A stretch of DNA of 64,000 bases from Limimaricola cinnabarinus. GTDB lineage: Bacteria > Pseudomonadota > Alphaproteobacteria > Rhodobacterales > Rhodobacteraceae. Below are positions 1 through 11,178 of the stretch, piece by piece. Numbering within the stretch: position 1 is the first letter of the stretch; each line of letters opens with the position of its first letter. A program made the translations under genes and the position numbers. The stretch is from positions 35,686 through 99,685 of the forward strand of contig NZ_KZ304962.1 in NCBI RefSeq assembly GCF_002723615.1, given 5' to 3'. Under the pieces are notes generated by a model. The model was not told the origin of the DNA. It made no database searches and saw only the letters and a list, made by a program, of their open reading frames with translations.

Positions 1-1
1 G

Positions 2-1435
2 GACCACGAATCGCTCGATCTCGAAGGGCGGCGGATCGGCCTCACCAAGCCCTTCGACATGGCCGCCGCCGTGCCCGACCGCGAGACCTTCGCCACCCGC
101 CGGGTGGTGCGCAACGGCCAGTTCCAGCCGATCGACGGCGCGGCCTGGACCCCGGCCACCGTGACATCGCGCGCGAGCTACGCCGCGGCCAATCCCTACC
201 GGCTCGACAACGTGGCCAAGGCGGGCTCGATCGCGCCCGGAAGCCTCGTGACCGGCAACGGGGTGGGACGCGAGGTCTATGTCAAATCGGTCGATGCCGC
301 CAATGACCGGGTGGTGCTGAGCCAGCCGCTTTACGACGCCGAGGGGGTGCAGATCTTCACCTTCACCCGGTTTCGCTACCTGATCGACTTTTCGGGCTTC
401 AGGGATCTCAGCCAGTTCGTCTTCGACGACATCGAGTTCCAGTGCAACGGCGTCGCCTCGGGCCTCATCCTACCGCCCGCCGGGCTCACCTTTCATTTGC
501 GCGACTGCTTCGTGACCAAGCCGCGCGACCGCGGGCTCACCTCGCATGGCGGCGGTTGCCAGGGGATGATGATCGACCGCTGCCAGTTCTTGTCGAACGA
601 GCAGGGGCTGCCGGTCGAGCAGAGAAAGACGCTGTGCTTCAACGCCAACGCCAATGACGTGAAGATCCGCGATTGCCGGATCGTGCTGTTCGAGCATTTC
701 TGCGTGCTGGCGGGCACCGGCAACCTGATCTCGAACAATCACTGGTTCCACGGCGATTCCTCCTCCGACGGCGTGCGCAAGGGCGGCATCATCCTGACCC
801 GGCCCAACCCGGCCTCGCTGATCGTCGGCAACTACATCGACAACAACTTCATCGAATGGAGCAACGAGCACGATGAAAGCCCCGCGCGCGGCACGCAGTT
901 CAGCTTCGGCGGGCTGACGGTGACGGGCAACATCTTCATCTGCACCGATGCCGCGCGCTGGTTCAACTGGATCGTGATCAAGCCGCGCGGGCCGGGGCAT
1001 TACATCCACGGGCTGCACGTCACCGGCAACGTGTTTCGCACCTTCAACGGCAATATCGACCGGGTCGAGCGGGTCGATACCAGCTTTGCCGATCTCGATT
1101 ACGGGCGGATGCGCGACATCACCTTCGAGAGCAACGCCTTTCACGGCATCAACGAACCCGCGCGCAACCCGGCGAGCCTGAGCCACCGGGAGGCCGCGGC
1201 GACGCGGGTCTGGGTGATCAACAGCGCGCCGCTTCTGCCCTTCGGGGGGCGGGCGCGGGTGGTGGAGGCGGCGCTGCCCGAGGGGCGGCTGGAGGACGCC
1301 TCGGGCGGGACCGTCCATGAAAGCCCTTGGATCGACCCCGAGCACGGGGCCGGCGGGCGGAAGTTTCGCGTGCTGTGGAGCAGGCCGGTCGCCGGGCGGA
1401 TGCGCTGCCGGGTGCGGATGGATCAGCCGGGATAG
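2..1435 (+). CDS. Right-handed beta-helix (pectate-lyase-like) protein, C-terminal part
   Basis: The frame is open from base 2, so the true start lies left of the window; 477 residues are visible. The middle of the protein shows repeated short strands with Asn- and Gly-rich turns (GNLISNNHW, VGNYIDNNFIEW, VTGNIFICT, VTGNVFRTF), which is the look of a right-handed parallel beta-helix as in GH28-related or pectate-lyase-like surface proteins. No catalytic set can be assigned, and the signal peptide, if any, is off the window. Such proteins often act on or bind polysaccharide, but that is inference. The first ATG at 59 is probably internal. Confidence 0.7.
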   Translation, partial: DHESLDLEGRRIGLTKPFDMAAAVPDRETFATRRVVRNGQFQPIDGAAWTPATVTSRASYAAANPYRLDNVAKAGSIAPGSLVTGNGVGREVYVKSVDAANDRVVLSQPLYDAEGVQIFTFTRFRYLIDFSGFRDLSQFVFDDIEFQCNGVASGLILPPAGLTFHLRDCFVTKPRDRGLTSHGGGCQGMMIDRCQFLSNEQGLPVEQRKTLCFNANANDVKIRDCRIVLFEHFCVLAGTGNLISNNHWFHGDSSSDGVRKGGIILTRPNPASLIVGNYIDNNFIEWSNEHDESPARGTQFSFGGLTVTGNIFICTDAARWFNWIVIKPRGPGHYIHGLHVTGNVFRTFNGNIDRVERVDTSFADLDYGRMRDITFESNAFHGINEPARNPASLSHREAAATRVWVINSAPLLPFGGRARVVEAALPEGRLEDASGGTVHESPWIDPEHGAGGRKFRVLWSRPVAGRMRCRVRMDQPG

Positions 1436-1515
1436 CCTTCGGGGGGAACCGGGCAGGGGGCTGGCGCGTCTGGGATGTGGCCCCCTGCGGATCGGGCTGT
1501 CCCATGGAGACGATG

Positions 1516-1836
1516 ATGAACACGATCGCGACCCCCGCCGAACTGGTACGAACTTCCGTGACCTTCTGGACCCTGATGGCGGAGACGCAGGCGGTCATGG
1601 CCTACCGGATGATGGGCATGGCCGGTCTTTGGGCCGTCACCGGCTCGGAAAACCGGCTCATGGTCGACGAGAAGGCCCCGGCCTTTGCCGAGGCGATGAT
1701 GGCGGGCAGCCGGGCGATGATGTCGGGCCAGCGGCCCGACCAGATCGCGCTTGCGGCGATGACGCCGCTGCAGCGGCAGACCGGGCGCAACAATCGCCGC
1801 CTTGCGCGGCGCGGTCCCAATTTCCTCAAGCCATAG
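1516..1836 (+). CDS. Small conserved phasin-like protein (first of a pair)
   Basis: A 106-residue, Met- and Ala-rich helical protein (MAYRMMGMAGLW, FAEAMMAGSRAMMSG, PLQRQTGRNNRRL near the C-terminus). I recognise the pattern as a small protein common in Rhodobacterales, sometimes labelled 'antifreeze protein' without real support and resembling phasins in composition. The start at 1516 is preferred because GGAG at 1506-1509 sits six bases upstream; ATGs at 1504 and 1513 are alternatives. A second small protein with a similar amphipathic look follows at 1997. Function unknown; association with polyhydroxyalkanoate granules is only a guess. Confidence 0.65.
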   Translation: MNTIATPAELVRTSVTFWTLMAETQAVMAYRMMGMAGLWAVTGSENRLMVDEKAPAFAEAMMAGSRAMMSGQRPDQIALAAMTPLQRQTGRNNRRLARRGPNFLKP

Positions 1837-1904
1837 GGCGAAAACCGGCGGCTTTGCGCCGAGGCCGCGCCGGTGGCCCAACCGCCCGGAACGCCCGGGG
1901 CCGC

Positions 1905-1934
1905 CGGGCGGTTGGGCGGTTGGGCGGTTGGGCG
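1905..1934. repeat. 8-bp tandem repeat (GGGCGGTT)
   Basis: Three full copies of GGGCGGTT plus a partial fourth lie in the gap between the two small phasin-like genes. Confidence 0.8.
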
Positions 1935-1947
1935 AGGCCATTCCCCC

Positions 1948-1988
1948 ATCAAGGCCCCATCAAGGCCCGATCAAGGCCCGATCAAGGA
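1948..1988. repeat. 11-bp tandem repeat (ATCAAGGCCCG)
   Basis: Copies of ATCAAGGCCCC/G begin at 1948, 1959 and 1970, with a final partial copy ATCAAGGA at 1981-1988. The last copy supplies AAGGA at 1984-1988, the apparent ribosome binding site of the gene starting at 1997, so repeat slippage could alter the leader of that gene. Confidence 0.8.
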
Positions 1989-1996
1989 CAGCGATC

Positions 1997-2242
1997 ATGA
2001 CCTCTCCCTATGCGTTTTCCCTGCAGGCCTGGCGCAGCGGGCTTTCGCTGTGGCAGGCGGGCTTCGAGATGCAGCTTTCGATGCTCCGCGGCTTTTACGG
2101 CCTCGCTCCGGCCCGCCATGAGGCGGCCGACCCCTCCCGGCGGCAAGCGGACTCGGACGCGCCGGCTGTCGATTTCGCCAAGCGGGCCGCGCAGGGCATC
2201 GAAGCGGCCCAACCGCCGCAGACCGACGATCTGCCCGTCTGA
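1997..2242 (+). CDS. Small phasin-like protein (second of a pair)
   Basis: An 81-residue protein with an N-terminal amphipathic stretch rich in Trp, Phe and Met (LQAWRSGLSLWQAGFEMQLSM) and a hydrophilic Ala/Pro-rich C-terminal half. It starts at 1997, eight bases after AAGGA provided by the last unit of the 11-bp repeat. It lies downstream of, and in the same direction as, the 1516 gene and probably shares its transcript. No family with known activity is recognised. Membrane- or granule-surface association is suggested only by the amphipathic N-terminus. Confidence 0.6.
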   Translation: MTSPYAFSLQAWRSGLSLWQAGFEMQLSMLRGFYGLAPARHEAADPSRRQADSDAPAVDFAKRAAQGIEAAQPPQTDDLPV

Positions 2243-2384
2243 CATGCCGGTCCCGAGTGCTGCGGGGCAGGGAGGCGCGCCCTTGCCGCTGCGGGCCGGG
2301 ATGATGCCCGAATGCCGGACCACCGGGCGCGGGCCGCGAAGCGGCCGCGTTTCGCGCCGGAGCGCAAGATCGGATGGTGTGGAA

Positions 2385-2461
<77 letters not shown>

Positions 2462-2471
2462 ACTGCGCGCG

Positions 2472-2500
2472 TATCTGGCCTGTCTGCCGGGAAGTGTCAA
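2472..2500 (-). promoter_or_regulatory. Likely sigma-70 promoter of tRNA-Ala
   Basis: On the minus strand TTGACA (plus 2495-2500) is followed after exactly 17 bases by CAGATA (plus 2472-2477), about ten bases before the 5' end of the tRNA. The -35 box is perfect and the -10 box is moderate. Confidence 0.6.
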
Positions 2501-2573
2501 GCGCCGCGCCCGAGTTTTTCGACATCCTTCTCCCGCAGTGCCGGGCGCGGGGCGCGCGCCTTGCCGATCCGGC

Positions 2574-3242
2574 CTAGAAGCGCCACCAGCTTTCCAGGGT
2601 GAGCCCGCCGCCGCGGTCGCCGGTCAGCGCGCGGGTCAGGCCGAGCCGCAAATCGAGCGTTTCGCTTGCCTGCCAGACGAGCGAGCCGCCGGTCTTGGCA
2701 TAGATGTCGCCCGAAAGCCCGTAGCCCGCCTGGGCCTGGATCAGGCCGGTCCAGCGCGGCGCAAGCTCGCGGCCCCATGTGCCCTCGATCTTGGCCTGGT
2801 GCGACAGCCGGGTGACGCCGAGCTGGCCCTGCGCATCGAGCGCGAGCCAGCCATTCCCGAGCCCGCGGCCCCAATGCAGGCCGAGCCGGCCGGTCGCCTC
2901 GTGGTCGCCATCCGGGAGCAGCGTCACCCCCAGCCCGGTCGAGACCGCCCAGACATCGCCCTCAAGCTCGGGCCGCCAGGGCAGGCGTATCCAGGCGAAA
3001 AGGCTTCCGGCCGTGCCCGCATCGGCGGCGTAGCCGTCGATCCCGAAGGTCAGCCGCGGCGTGATGCCGTGTTCGAGATAGAGCGTCGGGTCGTAATGCA
3101 CCGGCCGGGTCGCGCCGTCGAACAGCGCCACGTTGCCCCCGAGCGACAGGAAGCTCGTGCCTTCCTCGCGCGGCCAGGCCCCGGCATGGGCCATCCCCGC
3201 CCAGAGGGCGAAACACAGTGTCAGCATGAGCCTGCGTCGCAT
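2574..3242 (-). CDS. Secreted hypothetical protein, probably an outer-membrane beta-barrel
   Basis: A 222-residue protein that begins with a clear signal peptide (Arg-rich start, [16 protein letters not shown], then cleavage before GAWPREEG). The mature part alternates hydrophobic and polar residues in short strands ([27 protein letters not shown]) and ends in Trp-Trp-Arg-Phe, which fits a small outer-membrane beta-barrel with a terminal aromatic residue. The start at 3242 is preceded by GGAGGGCGG. The next gene on the same strand upstream is the DUF218 protein, 62 bases away. Function unknown. Confidence 0.65.
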   Translation of the reverse strand: MRRRLMLTLCFALWAGMAHAGAWPREEGTSFLSLGGNVALFDGATRPVHYDPTLYLEHGITPRLTFGIDGYAADAGTAGSLFAWIRLPWRPELEGDVWAVSTGLGVTLLPDGDHEATGRLGLHWGRGLGNGWLALDAQGQLGVTRLSHQAKIEGTWGRELAPRWTGLIQAQAGYGLSGDIYAKTGGSLVWQASETLDLRLGLTRALTGDRGGGLTLESWWRF

Positions 3243-3304
3243 CCGCCCTCCGCTCGCCCGAATGCCCCGTCTTCGAGGCTGGGCAAGAGCGGTTAAGGGG
3301 GGCG

Positions 3305-3787
3305 TTAATGGTGCCGCAACCGCCACAGATAGGCGCCATAGGCGGGGATTTCGCGCAGCGCGAGCTTGAGCTGCGGGACGAGCCGCGCGCCCTGCGGCGG
3401 CGCATGGCCGCGCGCATCGAGGCCGAAGCGGCGCGCCACGAGCCGCGCGCGCGGCAGATGCGCGGCGTCGCTGACAAGGATGACGCGACGCGTGCCGAGC
3501 CGGTCGAGTATCGGCAGGGCGAGGCGGATATTGTCGAGCGTGTCGCGCGAGGCGGTTTCGGGGTGGATCGCGTGCTCCGGCACGCCCGCTTCGATCAGGA
3601 GATCCCGCATCGCCTCGCCCTCGCTCGGCGGATGCCGCCCCAGCCCGCCGCAGGGCACCAGATAGGTCACCTCGCCCGCATGCCACAGCGCGGCCCCGTG
3701 CATGGCGCGGCGGCGCAGGGTGGGGGAGGGGCCGGTCTCCCAGACGGCGGCACCGAGGATCAGCGCGGCGGTGATCGGCTCTGTCAT
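3305..3787 (-). CDS. YdcF/DUF218-family protein
   Basis: 160 residues matching the DUF218 (YdcF/SanA/ElyC) fold: an N-terminal beta strand with LILGAAVW, the glycine segment CGGLGRHPPSEGEAMRD, the E-x-A-SRDT-x-DN motif (ETASRDTLDN) and the VSDAAHLPRA segment near a C-terminal Arg-rich region. Family members are thought to act in envelope maintenance and to bind nucleotide or lipid-linked substrates; the reaction is not established. No transmembrane helix precedes the domain, so this is the soluble YdcF type. Confidence 0.8.
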   Translation of the reverse strand: MTEPITAALILGAAVWETGPSPTLRRRAMHGAALWHAGEVTYLVPCGGLGRHPPSEGEAMRDLLIEAGVPEHAIHPETASRDTLDNIRLALPILDRLGTRRVILVSDAAHLPRARLVARRFGLDARGHAPPQGARLVPQLKLALREIPAYGAYLWRLRHH

Positions 3788-3901
3788 GGCGAGGCTCTTT
3801 GCTGCTGGCGCGGGGCTCGATCTAGCGCGGCGGACAGCCGCGGCACCTTTCCCGCGCGCGCCCGCGCGCTAGGCTTGCAGGCAACACGAAGGGGAAACGT
3901 G

Positions 3902-4174
3902 ATGGAAGAACTGCTGCAGGGGATCGGCATCGCCGTTCTCGTCATTCTGGCGCTGGTGGGCCTGGCCGTGGGCTGGCTGGCAAGCGCGCTTTCGGGCGGG
4001 CGCAGGCGGGCGCTCTACATGGTGGTCGGCGCGCTCGCGGCGATGGCCACGCCCTTCGTCCTTGCGGCGCTGGGCGTGACCGTTCTGGCGGCGGGCGGGC
4101 TTCTGCTCGTCGTCGTGGTGGCGCTGATCGGCGCGGCGCTGGTCCTGGCGCTGGTGCGCGCGATCGCGAAGTGA
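3902..4174 (+). CDS. Small GlsB/YeaQ-like membrane protein
   Basis: 90 residues with three predicted membrane helices (about 8-32, 40-61 and 65-88). The segment VGLAVGWLASALSGG resembles the first helix of transglycosylase-associated (GlsB/YeaQ/YmgE) stress membrane proteins, and the last helix carries GAALVLALVRAI as in that family. AAGGGGAAACGTG precedes the ATG at 3902. It converges on uvrB with a 13-base gap. The role of these proteins is unclear; general stress membrane protein is the usual label. Confidence 0.6.
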   Translation: MEELLQGIGIAVLVILALVGLAVGWLASALSGGRRRALYMVVGALAAMATPFVLAALGVTVLAAGGLLLVVVVALIGAALVLALVRAIAK

Positions 4175-4187
4175 GGGCAGGCCGCGC

Positions 4188-6395
<2,208 letters not shown>

Positions 6396-6471
6396 GGGCG
6401 GACTCCTCGAGGCCGAACCAATCTGGCCTCTTTTCGTTCCTGTACAAGAGGGGTGCGGCGTCTTTGCCGCC

Positions 6472-6500
6472 TTGCATGGCAGTGCGGTTTTGCCGATAAC
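6472..6500 (+). promoter_or_regulatory. Likely promoter for the NDUFS4-like gene
   Basis: TTGCAT at 6472-6477 and GATAAC at 6495-6500 are separated by 17 bases, with AAGGGA (6515-6520) just before the downstream start codon. Confidence 0.5.
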
Positions 6501-6526
6501 GCCGATCAGATCAGAAGGGACCAATG

Positions 6527-6838
6527 ATGCGCGCACGGATCTACAGACCCGCCCGGACCGCCACCCAGTCGGGCACCGCCAAGACCGAGGCCTGGATCCT
6601 CGAATACGCGCCCGCCTCCAAGCGCGAGATCGACCCGCTGATGGGCTGGACCAGCTCGACCGACACGCAAAGCCAGGTGCGGATGTATTTCGACAGCCGC
6701 GAGGCGGCGGTGGCCTATGCCGAGAAGCACGGGCTCGACGCGATCGTGCAGGAGCCGCATGTGCGCAAGCACAACATCCGCCCCGGCGGCTATGCCGAGA
6801 ACTTCTCGAACTCGCGCCGCGGGGCCTGGACGCACTGA
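6527..6838 (+). CDS. NDUFS4-like accessory subunit of respiratory complex I
   Basis: 103 residues of the ETC complex I conserved-region family (mitochondrial NDUFS4 homologue): early [14 protein letters not shown], the WILEYAP strand, [16 protein letters not shown], then the aromatic helix [11 protein letters not shown] and the C-terminal [20 protein letters not shown]. Alphaproteobacterial NADH dehydrogenase carries this supernumerary subunit at the junction of the peripheral arm. Two ATGs are adjacent (6524 and 6527); 6527 has the better distance to AAGGGA. It stands alone, away from the nuo genes, which is normal. Confidence 0.9.
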   Translation: MRARIYRPARTATQSGTAKTEAWILEYAPASKREIDPLMGWTSSTDTQSQVRMYFDSREAAVAYAEKHGLDAIVQEPHVRKHNIRPGGYAENFSNSRRGAWTH

Positions 6839-6952
6839 TTTTGTCAATCCGACTCAAGTTGAGGCGGTTTGGCGGTCGAGATCCGGCGAAGGGGCCGGAC
6901 GACGCAGCATCGAGTGTCCAACCAACTCGGACGACATAGACTTCTACCAAGG

Positions 6953-6980
6953 GCGGCCCGAGGGCCGCTCGTTTCGTTTC
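6953..6980 (+). terminator. Rho-independent-like terminator
   Basis: GCGGCC (6953-6958), loop CGAG, GGCCGC (6963-6968), followed by TCGTTTCGTTTC. It lies 115 bases after the NDUFS4-like gene and just before the MYG1-type gene at 6992. Confidence 0.6.
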
Positions 6981-6991
6981 AGGGATCAGCC

Positions 6992-7954
6992 ATGACCATC
7001 ACCCATCTCGTCACCCATTCGGGCGGCTTTCACGCCGACGAACTTCTCTCCTCGGTCATCCTGACCCGGCTGTTTCCCGAAGCCGAGCTGGTGCGCAGCC
7101 GCGACAAGGCCTGGATCACACCCGCAGAGGGGCGGATCATCTATGATGTGGGCGGGCAGTATGACGCCGAGGCGCGGATCTTCGATCATCACCAGAAGCC
7201 CAACCCCCTGCGCGAGGATGGCCAGCCCTACAGCTCCTTCGGGCTGATCTGGGCGCAATACGGGCGCGATTACCTGCGCGCGCTGGATGTGCCCGAGCAG
7301 GATGTCGAGAAGATCCACGCCTCCTTCGATCGCGGCTTCGTGCTGCCGGTCGACCTGCTCGACAACGGCGCGGTGGATGCCTCCGCCGCGGGGCCGCTGT
7401 ATTCGGGGCTGACGCTGCCGGCGCTGCTGGAAAGCCTGAAACCCGCCTTCGACGACCGCGAAGAGGGGGCCGACGACCGCGCCTTTGCCGCCGCCGTTCC
7501 GGTCGCGCGCGCCTTCGTCGAGGCCCGCATCCGCCGCTCGGCGGCGAAATACCGCGCCGAGGCGATGGTGCTGGCGGCGATCGAGGCGGCGGGCGAGGGG
7601 CGCGTCCTCGAGCTGCCCATGGGCATGCCGTTCCGCGCCGGAATCGAGGCGGCGGGGGCCGATCACCTGCTCTTCGTCGTCCATCCGCGCGGCGCGGACT
7701 GGGCGCTGACGACGATCCGCACCGGCGACGACACCTTCGCCACACGCGCCGACCTGCCCGCCGCCTGGGCGGGGCTGACGGATGCGGCGCTGGAGGCCGC
7801 GTCGGGCGTGGCGGGGGCGAAGTTCTGCCATAATGGCCGGTTCATCGCCGTGGCGTCGAGCCGGGAGGCGATCATGGCGATGGCGGAGCTGGCGGTGACG
7901 GAGGCATCGAGGTCCGATGCGGCGCAGAACGCGGCCTCCCGGCCCGCCGGATGA
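6992..7954 (+). CDS. MYG1-family (UPF0160) DHH-type hydrolase
   Basis: 320 residues. The N-terminus [17 protein letters not shown] carries the HxDE metal-site motif and residues near 65-69 show the IFDHHQ motif typical of DHH-superfamily phosphoesterases of the MYG1/UPF0160 family. Eukaryotic MYG1 is described as a 3'-5' RNA exonuclease; the bacterial activity is unproven. The start at 6992 matches the family N-terminus, although the frame is open further upstream through the terminator-like hairpin. The gene is apparently monocistronic. Confidence 0.85.
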   Translation: MTITHLVTHSGGFHADELLSSVILTRLFPEAELVRSRDKAWITPAEGRIIYDVGGQYDAEARIFDHHQKPNPLREDGQPYSSFGLIWAQYGRDYLRALDVPEQDVEKIHASFDRGFVLPVDLLDNGAVDASAAGPLYSGLTLPALLESLKPAFDDREEGADDRAFAAAVPVARAFVEARIRRSAAKYRAEAMVLAAIEAAGEGRVLELPMGMPFRAGIEAAGADHLLFVVHPRGADWALTTIRTGDDTFATRADLPAAWAGLTDAALEAASGVAGAKFCHNGRFIAVASSREAIMAMAELAVTEASRSDAAQNAASRPAG

Positions 7955-8119
7955 CCCGAAGCGGAGGGCCGGGGCTCATCGGTCTTCCGCTTTCAGCCAG
8001 GGCCCGCCCGGCCTTCGCGCGGCTTCGGTCATGAAGGCGGCGGTGTCCGGCTTCGATGGTTGCGCGAGGCGCTGACGAGGCGCATGACTCGTCCAGATTC
8101 GAAACCCTCGGAAGCCGTC

Positions 8120-9451
8120 ATGACCCATCTTCTTCATCGTTCCACGCGCCTTCAGCCACGCCGGGCCGTCGCGGCGAGCGGGCTGACCATCACCGACAGC
8201 GAGGGGCGCGACTATATCGACGCCTGCGGCGGTGCCGCCGTCTCCTGCCTGGGCCATGGGCACCCGGACGTGATCGCCGCGCTGCACAAGCAGGCCGACA
8301 CCGTCGCCTATGCCCATACCGGCTTCTTCACCACCGAGGCCGCCGAGCGTCTGGGCGACCGGCTGGTGGCCGACGCGCCCGAGGGGATCGGGCACGCCTA
8401 TCTCGTCTCGGGCGGCTCGGAGGCGGTCGAGGCGGCGCTGAAGCTCGCGCGGCAATACGCGACCGAGCGCGGCGAGGAGAGCCGCCGCCACGTGATCGCG
8501 CGGCGCCAGAGCTATCACGGCAACACGCTGGGCGCGCTGGCGGCGGGCGGCAATGAATGGCGCCGGGCGCAGTTCCGCCCCCTTTTGATCGAGACGCATC
8601 ACATCGCGCCCTGCTTTGCCTATCGCGAGCAGCGCGAAGCCGAGAGCGACGCCGATTATGCCGCCCGCGCGGCGGGGGAGCTGGAGCAGAAGATCGCCGA
8701 GCTCGGGGCCGAGAACGTGCTGGCCTTCGTGGCCGAGCCGGTGGTGGGGGCCACGGCGGGGGCGGTGCCGCCGGTGGGCGACTATTTCAAGCGCATCCGC
8801 GAGATCTGCGACCGGCACGGCGTGCTTCTGATCCTCGACGAGGTGATGTGCGGCATGGGCCGGACCGGCACGCTGCATGCCTGCGAGCAGGAGGGGATCG
8901 CGCCCGACCTGATGACCGTGGCCAAGGGGCTTGGCGGTGGCTACCAGCCGGTCGGCGCGGTGCTGCTGAGCGAAAGGATCTATGAGGCCATTTCCGGCGG
9001 CTCGGGCTTCTTCCAGCACGGCCACACCTATATGGGCCACCCGATGGCGGCGGCTGCCGCGCTGGCGGTGCAGGAGGTGATCGCGCGCGACGACCTGCTG
9101 TCCAATGTGCGCGAGATGGGCGCGCATCTGCGCGCGCGGCTGGAGGAGGCTTTCGGCAGCCATGCCCATGTCGGCGACATTCGGGGCAGGGGGCTGTTCC
9201 AGGCGATCGAGCTGGTCGCGGACCGCGAAAGCAAGGACCCCTTCGACCCCGCGCACAAGCTGCATGCCCGGATCAAGGCGGCGGCGATGGAGCGCGGGCT
9301 GATGGTCTACCCGATGGGCGGCACGATCGATGGGGTGCGCGGCGATCACGTGCTTCTGGCGCCGCCCTTCATCGTCGGGCGCGAGGATGTCGACCGCATC
9401 GTCGCGCGGCTGGCGAAGGCGGTCGAGGCGGCGCTGGGAGAGATCGCATGA
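8120..9451 (+). CDS. Class III pyridoxal-phosphate aminotransferase
   Basis: 443 residues with the full class III layout: SGGSEAVEAALKLAR (cofactor phosphate site), SYHGNTLGAL, LILDEVMCGMGRTG (Asp binding the pyridine nitrogen), VAKGLGGGYQPVGAV with the Schiff-base Lys, and HTYMGHPMAAAAAL. Members use omega-amino acids, polyamines or taurine-like amines with pyruvate or 2-oxoglutarate; the substrate cannot be read here. The ATG at 8120 has GGAAG five bases upstream; earlier in-frame ATGs at 8060 and 8084 lack a good site. Its stop overlaps the next start by four bases, so the two genes are translationally coupled. Confidence 0.88.
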   Translation: MTHLLHRSTRLQPRRAVAASGLTITDSEGRDYIDACGGAAVSCLGHGHPDVIAALHKQADTVAYAHTGFFTTEAAERLGDRLVADAPEGIGHAYLVSGGSEAVEAALKLARQYATERGEESRRHVIARRQSYHGNTLGALAAGGNEWRRAQFRPLLIETHHIAPCFAYREQREAESDADYAARAAGELEQKIAELGAENVLAFVAEPVVGATAGAVPPVGDYFKRIREICDRHGVLLILDEVMCGMGRTGTLHACEQEGIAPDLMTVAKGLGGGYQPVGAVLLSERIYEAISGGSGFFQHGHTYMGHPMAAAAALAVQEVIARDDLLSNVREMGAHLRARLEEAFGSHAHVGDIRGRGLFQAIELVADRESKDPFDPAHKLHARIKAAAMERGLMVYPMGGTIDGVRGDHVLLAPPFIVGREDVDRIVARLAKAVEAALGEIA

Positions 9452-9990
9452 CCGCGCTGGCACCGCTGACCGACGCCGACTGGCCCGGCGGGATCGCCGA
9501 CATGCTGCCGGGCTTTGCGGGGAAACTCGATATCTACCGCGTCATGGCGCATCACCCGCGGCTTTTGCGCGCGTGGTCGGATCTGCGCCAGCACGTGGTG
9601 GTCGACACCACGCTGGGGCTGGAGCGCAGCGAGGTGGTGATCCTGCGCACCGGGCTGCGGCACGGCTCGGATTACGAATGGGGCCACCATGTCAGCCGCG
9701 CGCGCAAGCTCGGCATGGAGGAGGCGCGCATCGCCTCGATCAGGGGGCCGCTCGAGGCGATGACGCCCGAGGACGCCACGCTGGCGGGCGCGGTGGACGC
9801 GCTTCTGGAGACGTCGCGGCTTTCGCTCGCGCAGCAGGCCGGGCTCGAGGCGCTGGTCGGCCGCGAGGGGATGTTCGACCTGATGGCGACGGTGGGGTTC
9901 TACACGGTTCTGGCCTTCATCGCCAACAGCGCGGAATTGGCTCTCGACGCCAACATTCGGGCGGAGTTGGAGAAAACGCCCGCGCCGTAA
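9448..9990 (+). CDS. Carboxymuconolactone-decarboxylase-family (AhpD-like) protein lacking the CxxC pair
   Basis: 180 residues of the CMD/AhpD-like helical family: the core EVVILRTGLRHGSDYEWGHH matches the family segment in which the helix carries Glu, Trp and two His residues. AhpD-type peroxidase-linked members have a redox CxxC here; this one has Gly-Ser-Asp instead, so it is the non-thiol gamma-carboxymuconolactone-decarboxylase-like type. The substrate is unknown. It starts inside the last codons of the aminotransferase gene (ATGA overlap), suggesting the two enzymes act in one pathway. Confidence 0.82.
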   Translation: MTALAPLTDADWPGGIADMLPGFAGKLDIYRVMAHHPRLLRAWSDLRQHVVVDTTLGLERSEVVILRTGLRHGSDYEWGHHVSRARKLGMEEARIASIRGPLEAMTPEDATLAGAVDALLETSRLSLAQQAGLEALVGREGMFDLMATVGFYTVLAFIANSAELALDANIRAELEKTPAP

Positions 9991-10101
9991 CCTGTTGACA
10001 GCGGCGGGCTGTTGACTTTCATCGGTGGTGCAGCAGGCTCAGTCGGAGCCTGATCGCCAAGGCGACCAACGAACATCAAGAAACCTCAAGGGAGAGAGCC
10101 C

Positions 10102-11070
10102 ATGAAAACCTATCTCGTCGGAGCCGCGACCGCGCTGACCCTCGCCGCGGGCGGAGCCGCCGCGCAGGACGGCCAGCAGTTCATCTCGATCGGCACCGGT
10201 GGCGTGACCGGCGTCTACTACCCGACCGGCGGCGCGATCTGCCGCCTGGTGAACCGCGGCCGCGCCGATCACGGCATCCGCTGCGGCGTCGAGTCGACCG
10301 GCGGATCGGTCTACAACATCAACGCCGTGCGCTCGGGCGAGCTCGAGTTCGGCGTCGCCCAGTCCGACTGGCAGTTCCACGCGATCGAGGGCACCTCGCA
10401 GTTCGAGGAGCAGGGCGCGTTCGAAGACCTGCGCGCGGTGTTCTCGGTCCATCCCGAGCCCTTCACCGTCGTCGCCCGCGCCGATGCCGGCATCGAGACC
10501 TTCGAGGATCTCAAGGGCAAGCGCGTCAATGTCGGCAACCCCGGCTCGGGCCAGCGCGGCACCATGGAGGTGCTGATGGAGGCCATGGGCTGGACCATGG
10601 ACGACTTCCAGCTCACCTCCGAGCTGCAGGCCGCCGAGCAGTCCCAGGCGCTGTGCGACAACAACATCGACGCCATGGTCTACACCGTCGGCCACCCCTC
10701 GGGCTCGATCCAGGAAGCGACCACCGCCTGCGACGCGGTGCTGGTCGATGTCTCGGGCGAGGCCGTGGATCAGCTCGTCGAGGAAAACCCCTATTACCGC
10801 ACCGCCACCATTCCGGGCGGCATGTATCGCGGCAATGACGAGGACACCTCGACCTTCGGCGTCGGCGCGACCTTCGTCTCCTCGGCCACCGTGCCCGAGG
10901 ATGTCGTCTACGAGGTGACCAAGGCGGTGTTCGAGAACTTCGACCAGTTCAAGAGCCTGCACCCGGCCTTTGCCGAGCTGACCAAGGAAGAGATGGTCGC
11001 CGACGGTCTCTCCGCGCCGCTGCATGCGGGTGCCGAGAAATACTACCGCGAGGCCGGGCTGATCGAGTGA
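10102..11070 (+). CDS. TAXI-family TRAP transporter solute-binding protein
   Basis: 322 residues with a signal peptide ([21 protein letters not shown]). The mature start [25 protein letters not shown] is the hallmark of TAXI-type periplasmic receptors, and [21 protein letters not shown] is the second conserved block. It delivers a solute, often glutamate or another organic acid in studied relatives, to the TRAP permease encoded next. AAGGGAGAGAGCCC precedes the ATG. The neighbouring aminotransferase hints at an amino-acid-derived substrate, which is inference. Confidence 0.92.
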   Translation: MKTYLVGAATALTLAAGGAAAQDGQQFISIGTGGVTGVYYPTGGAICRLVNRGRADHGIRCGVESTGGSVYNINAVRSGELEFGVAQSDWQFHAIEGTSQFEEQGAFEDLRAVFSVHPEPFTVVARADAGIETFEDLKGKRVNVGNPGSGQRGTMEVLMEAMGWTMDDFQLTSELQAAEQSQALCDNNIDAMVYTVGHPSGSIQEATTACDAVLVDVSGEAVDQLVEENPYYRTATIPGGMYRGNDEDTSTFGVGATFVSSATVPEDVVYEVTKAVFENFDQFKSLHPAFAELTKEEMVADGLSAPLHAGAEKYYREAGLIE

Positions 11071-11095
11071 TCGCCACGCCTGGCTGAACGACCTG

Positions 11096-11121
11096 CCGGG
11101 GCGCGCCCGATCGCGCCCCGG
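11096..11121 (+). terminator. Hairpin between TRAP binding protein and permease genes
   Basis: CCGGGGCGCG (11096-11105), six-base loop, CGCGCCCCGG (11112-11121), with no T tract. Such intra-operon hairpins often stabilise or truncate the upstream message, so the binding protein is made in excess over the permease. Confidence 0.55.
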
Positions 11122-11178
11122 CCTTCGCCGTCCCGAAGGGGCGGCTTTTCGAAATGATCGAACAGGGGGACGCGTCCG

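Noticed and set aside
6396..6470. Possible LexA (SOS) box upstream of uvrB
   Set aside because: One GTTC half-site (GTTCCTGTACA) exists, but the second half of the alphaproteobacterial GTTC-N7-GTTC pattern is missing.
6869..6991. N-terminal extension of the MYG1-type protein
   Set aside because: The open frame crosses a terminator-like hairpin and lacks family similarity; the start at 6992 fits the family.
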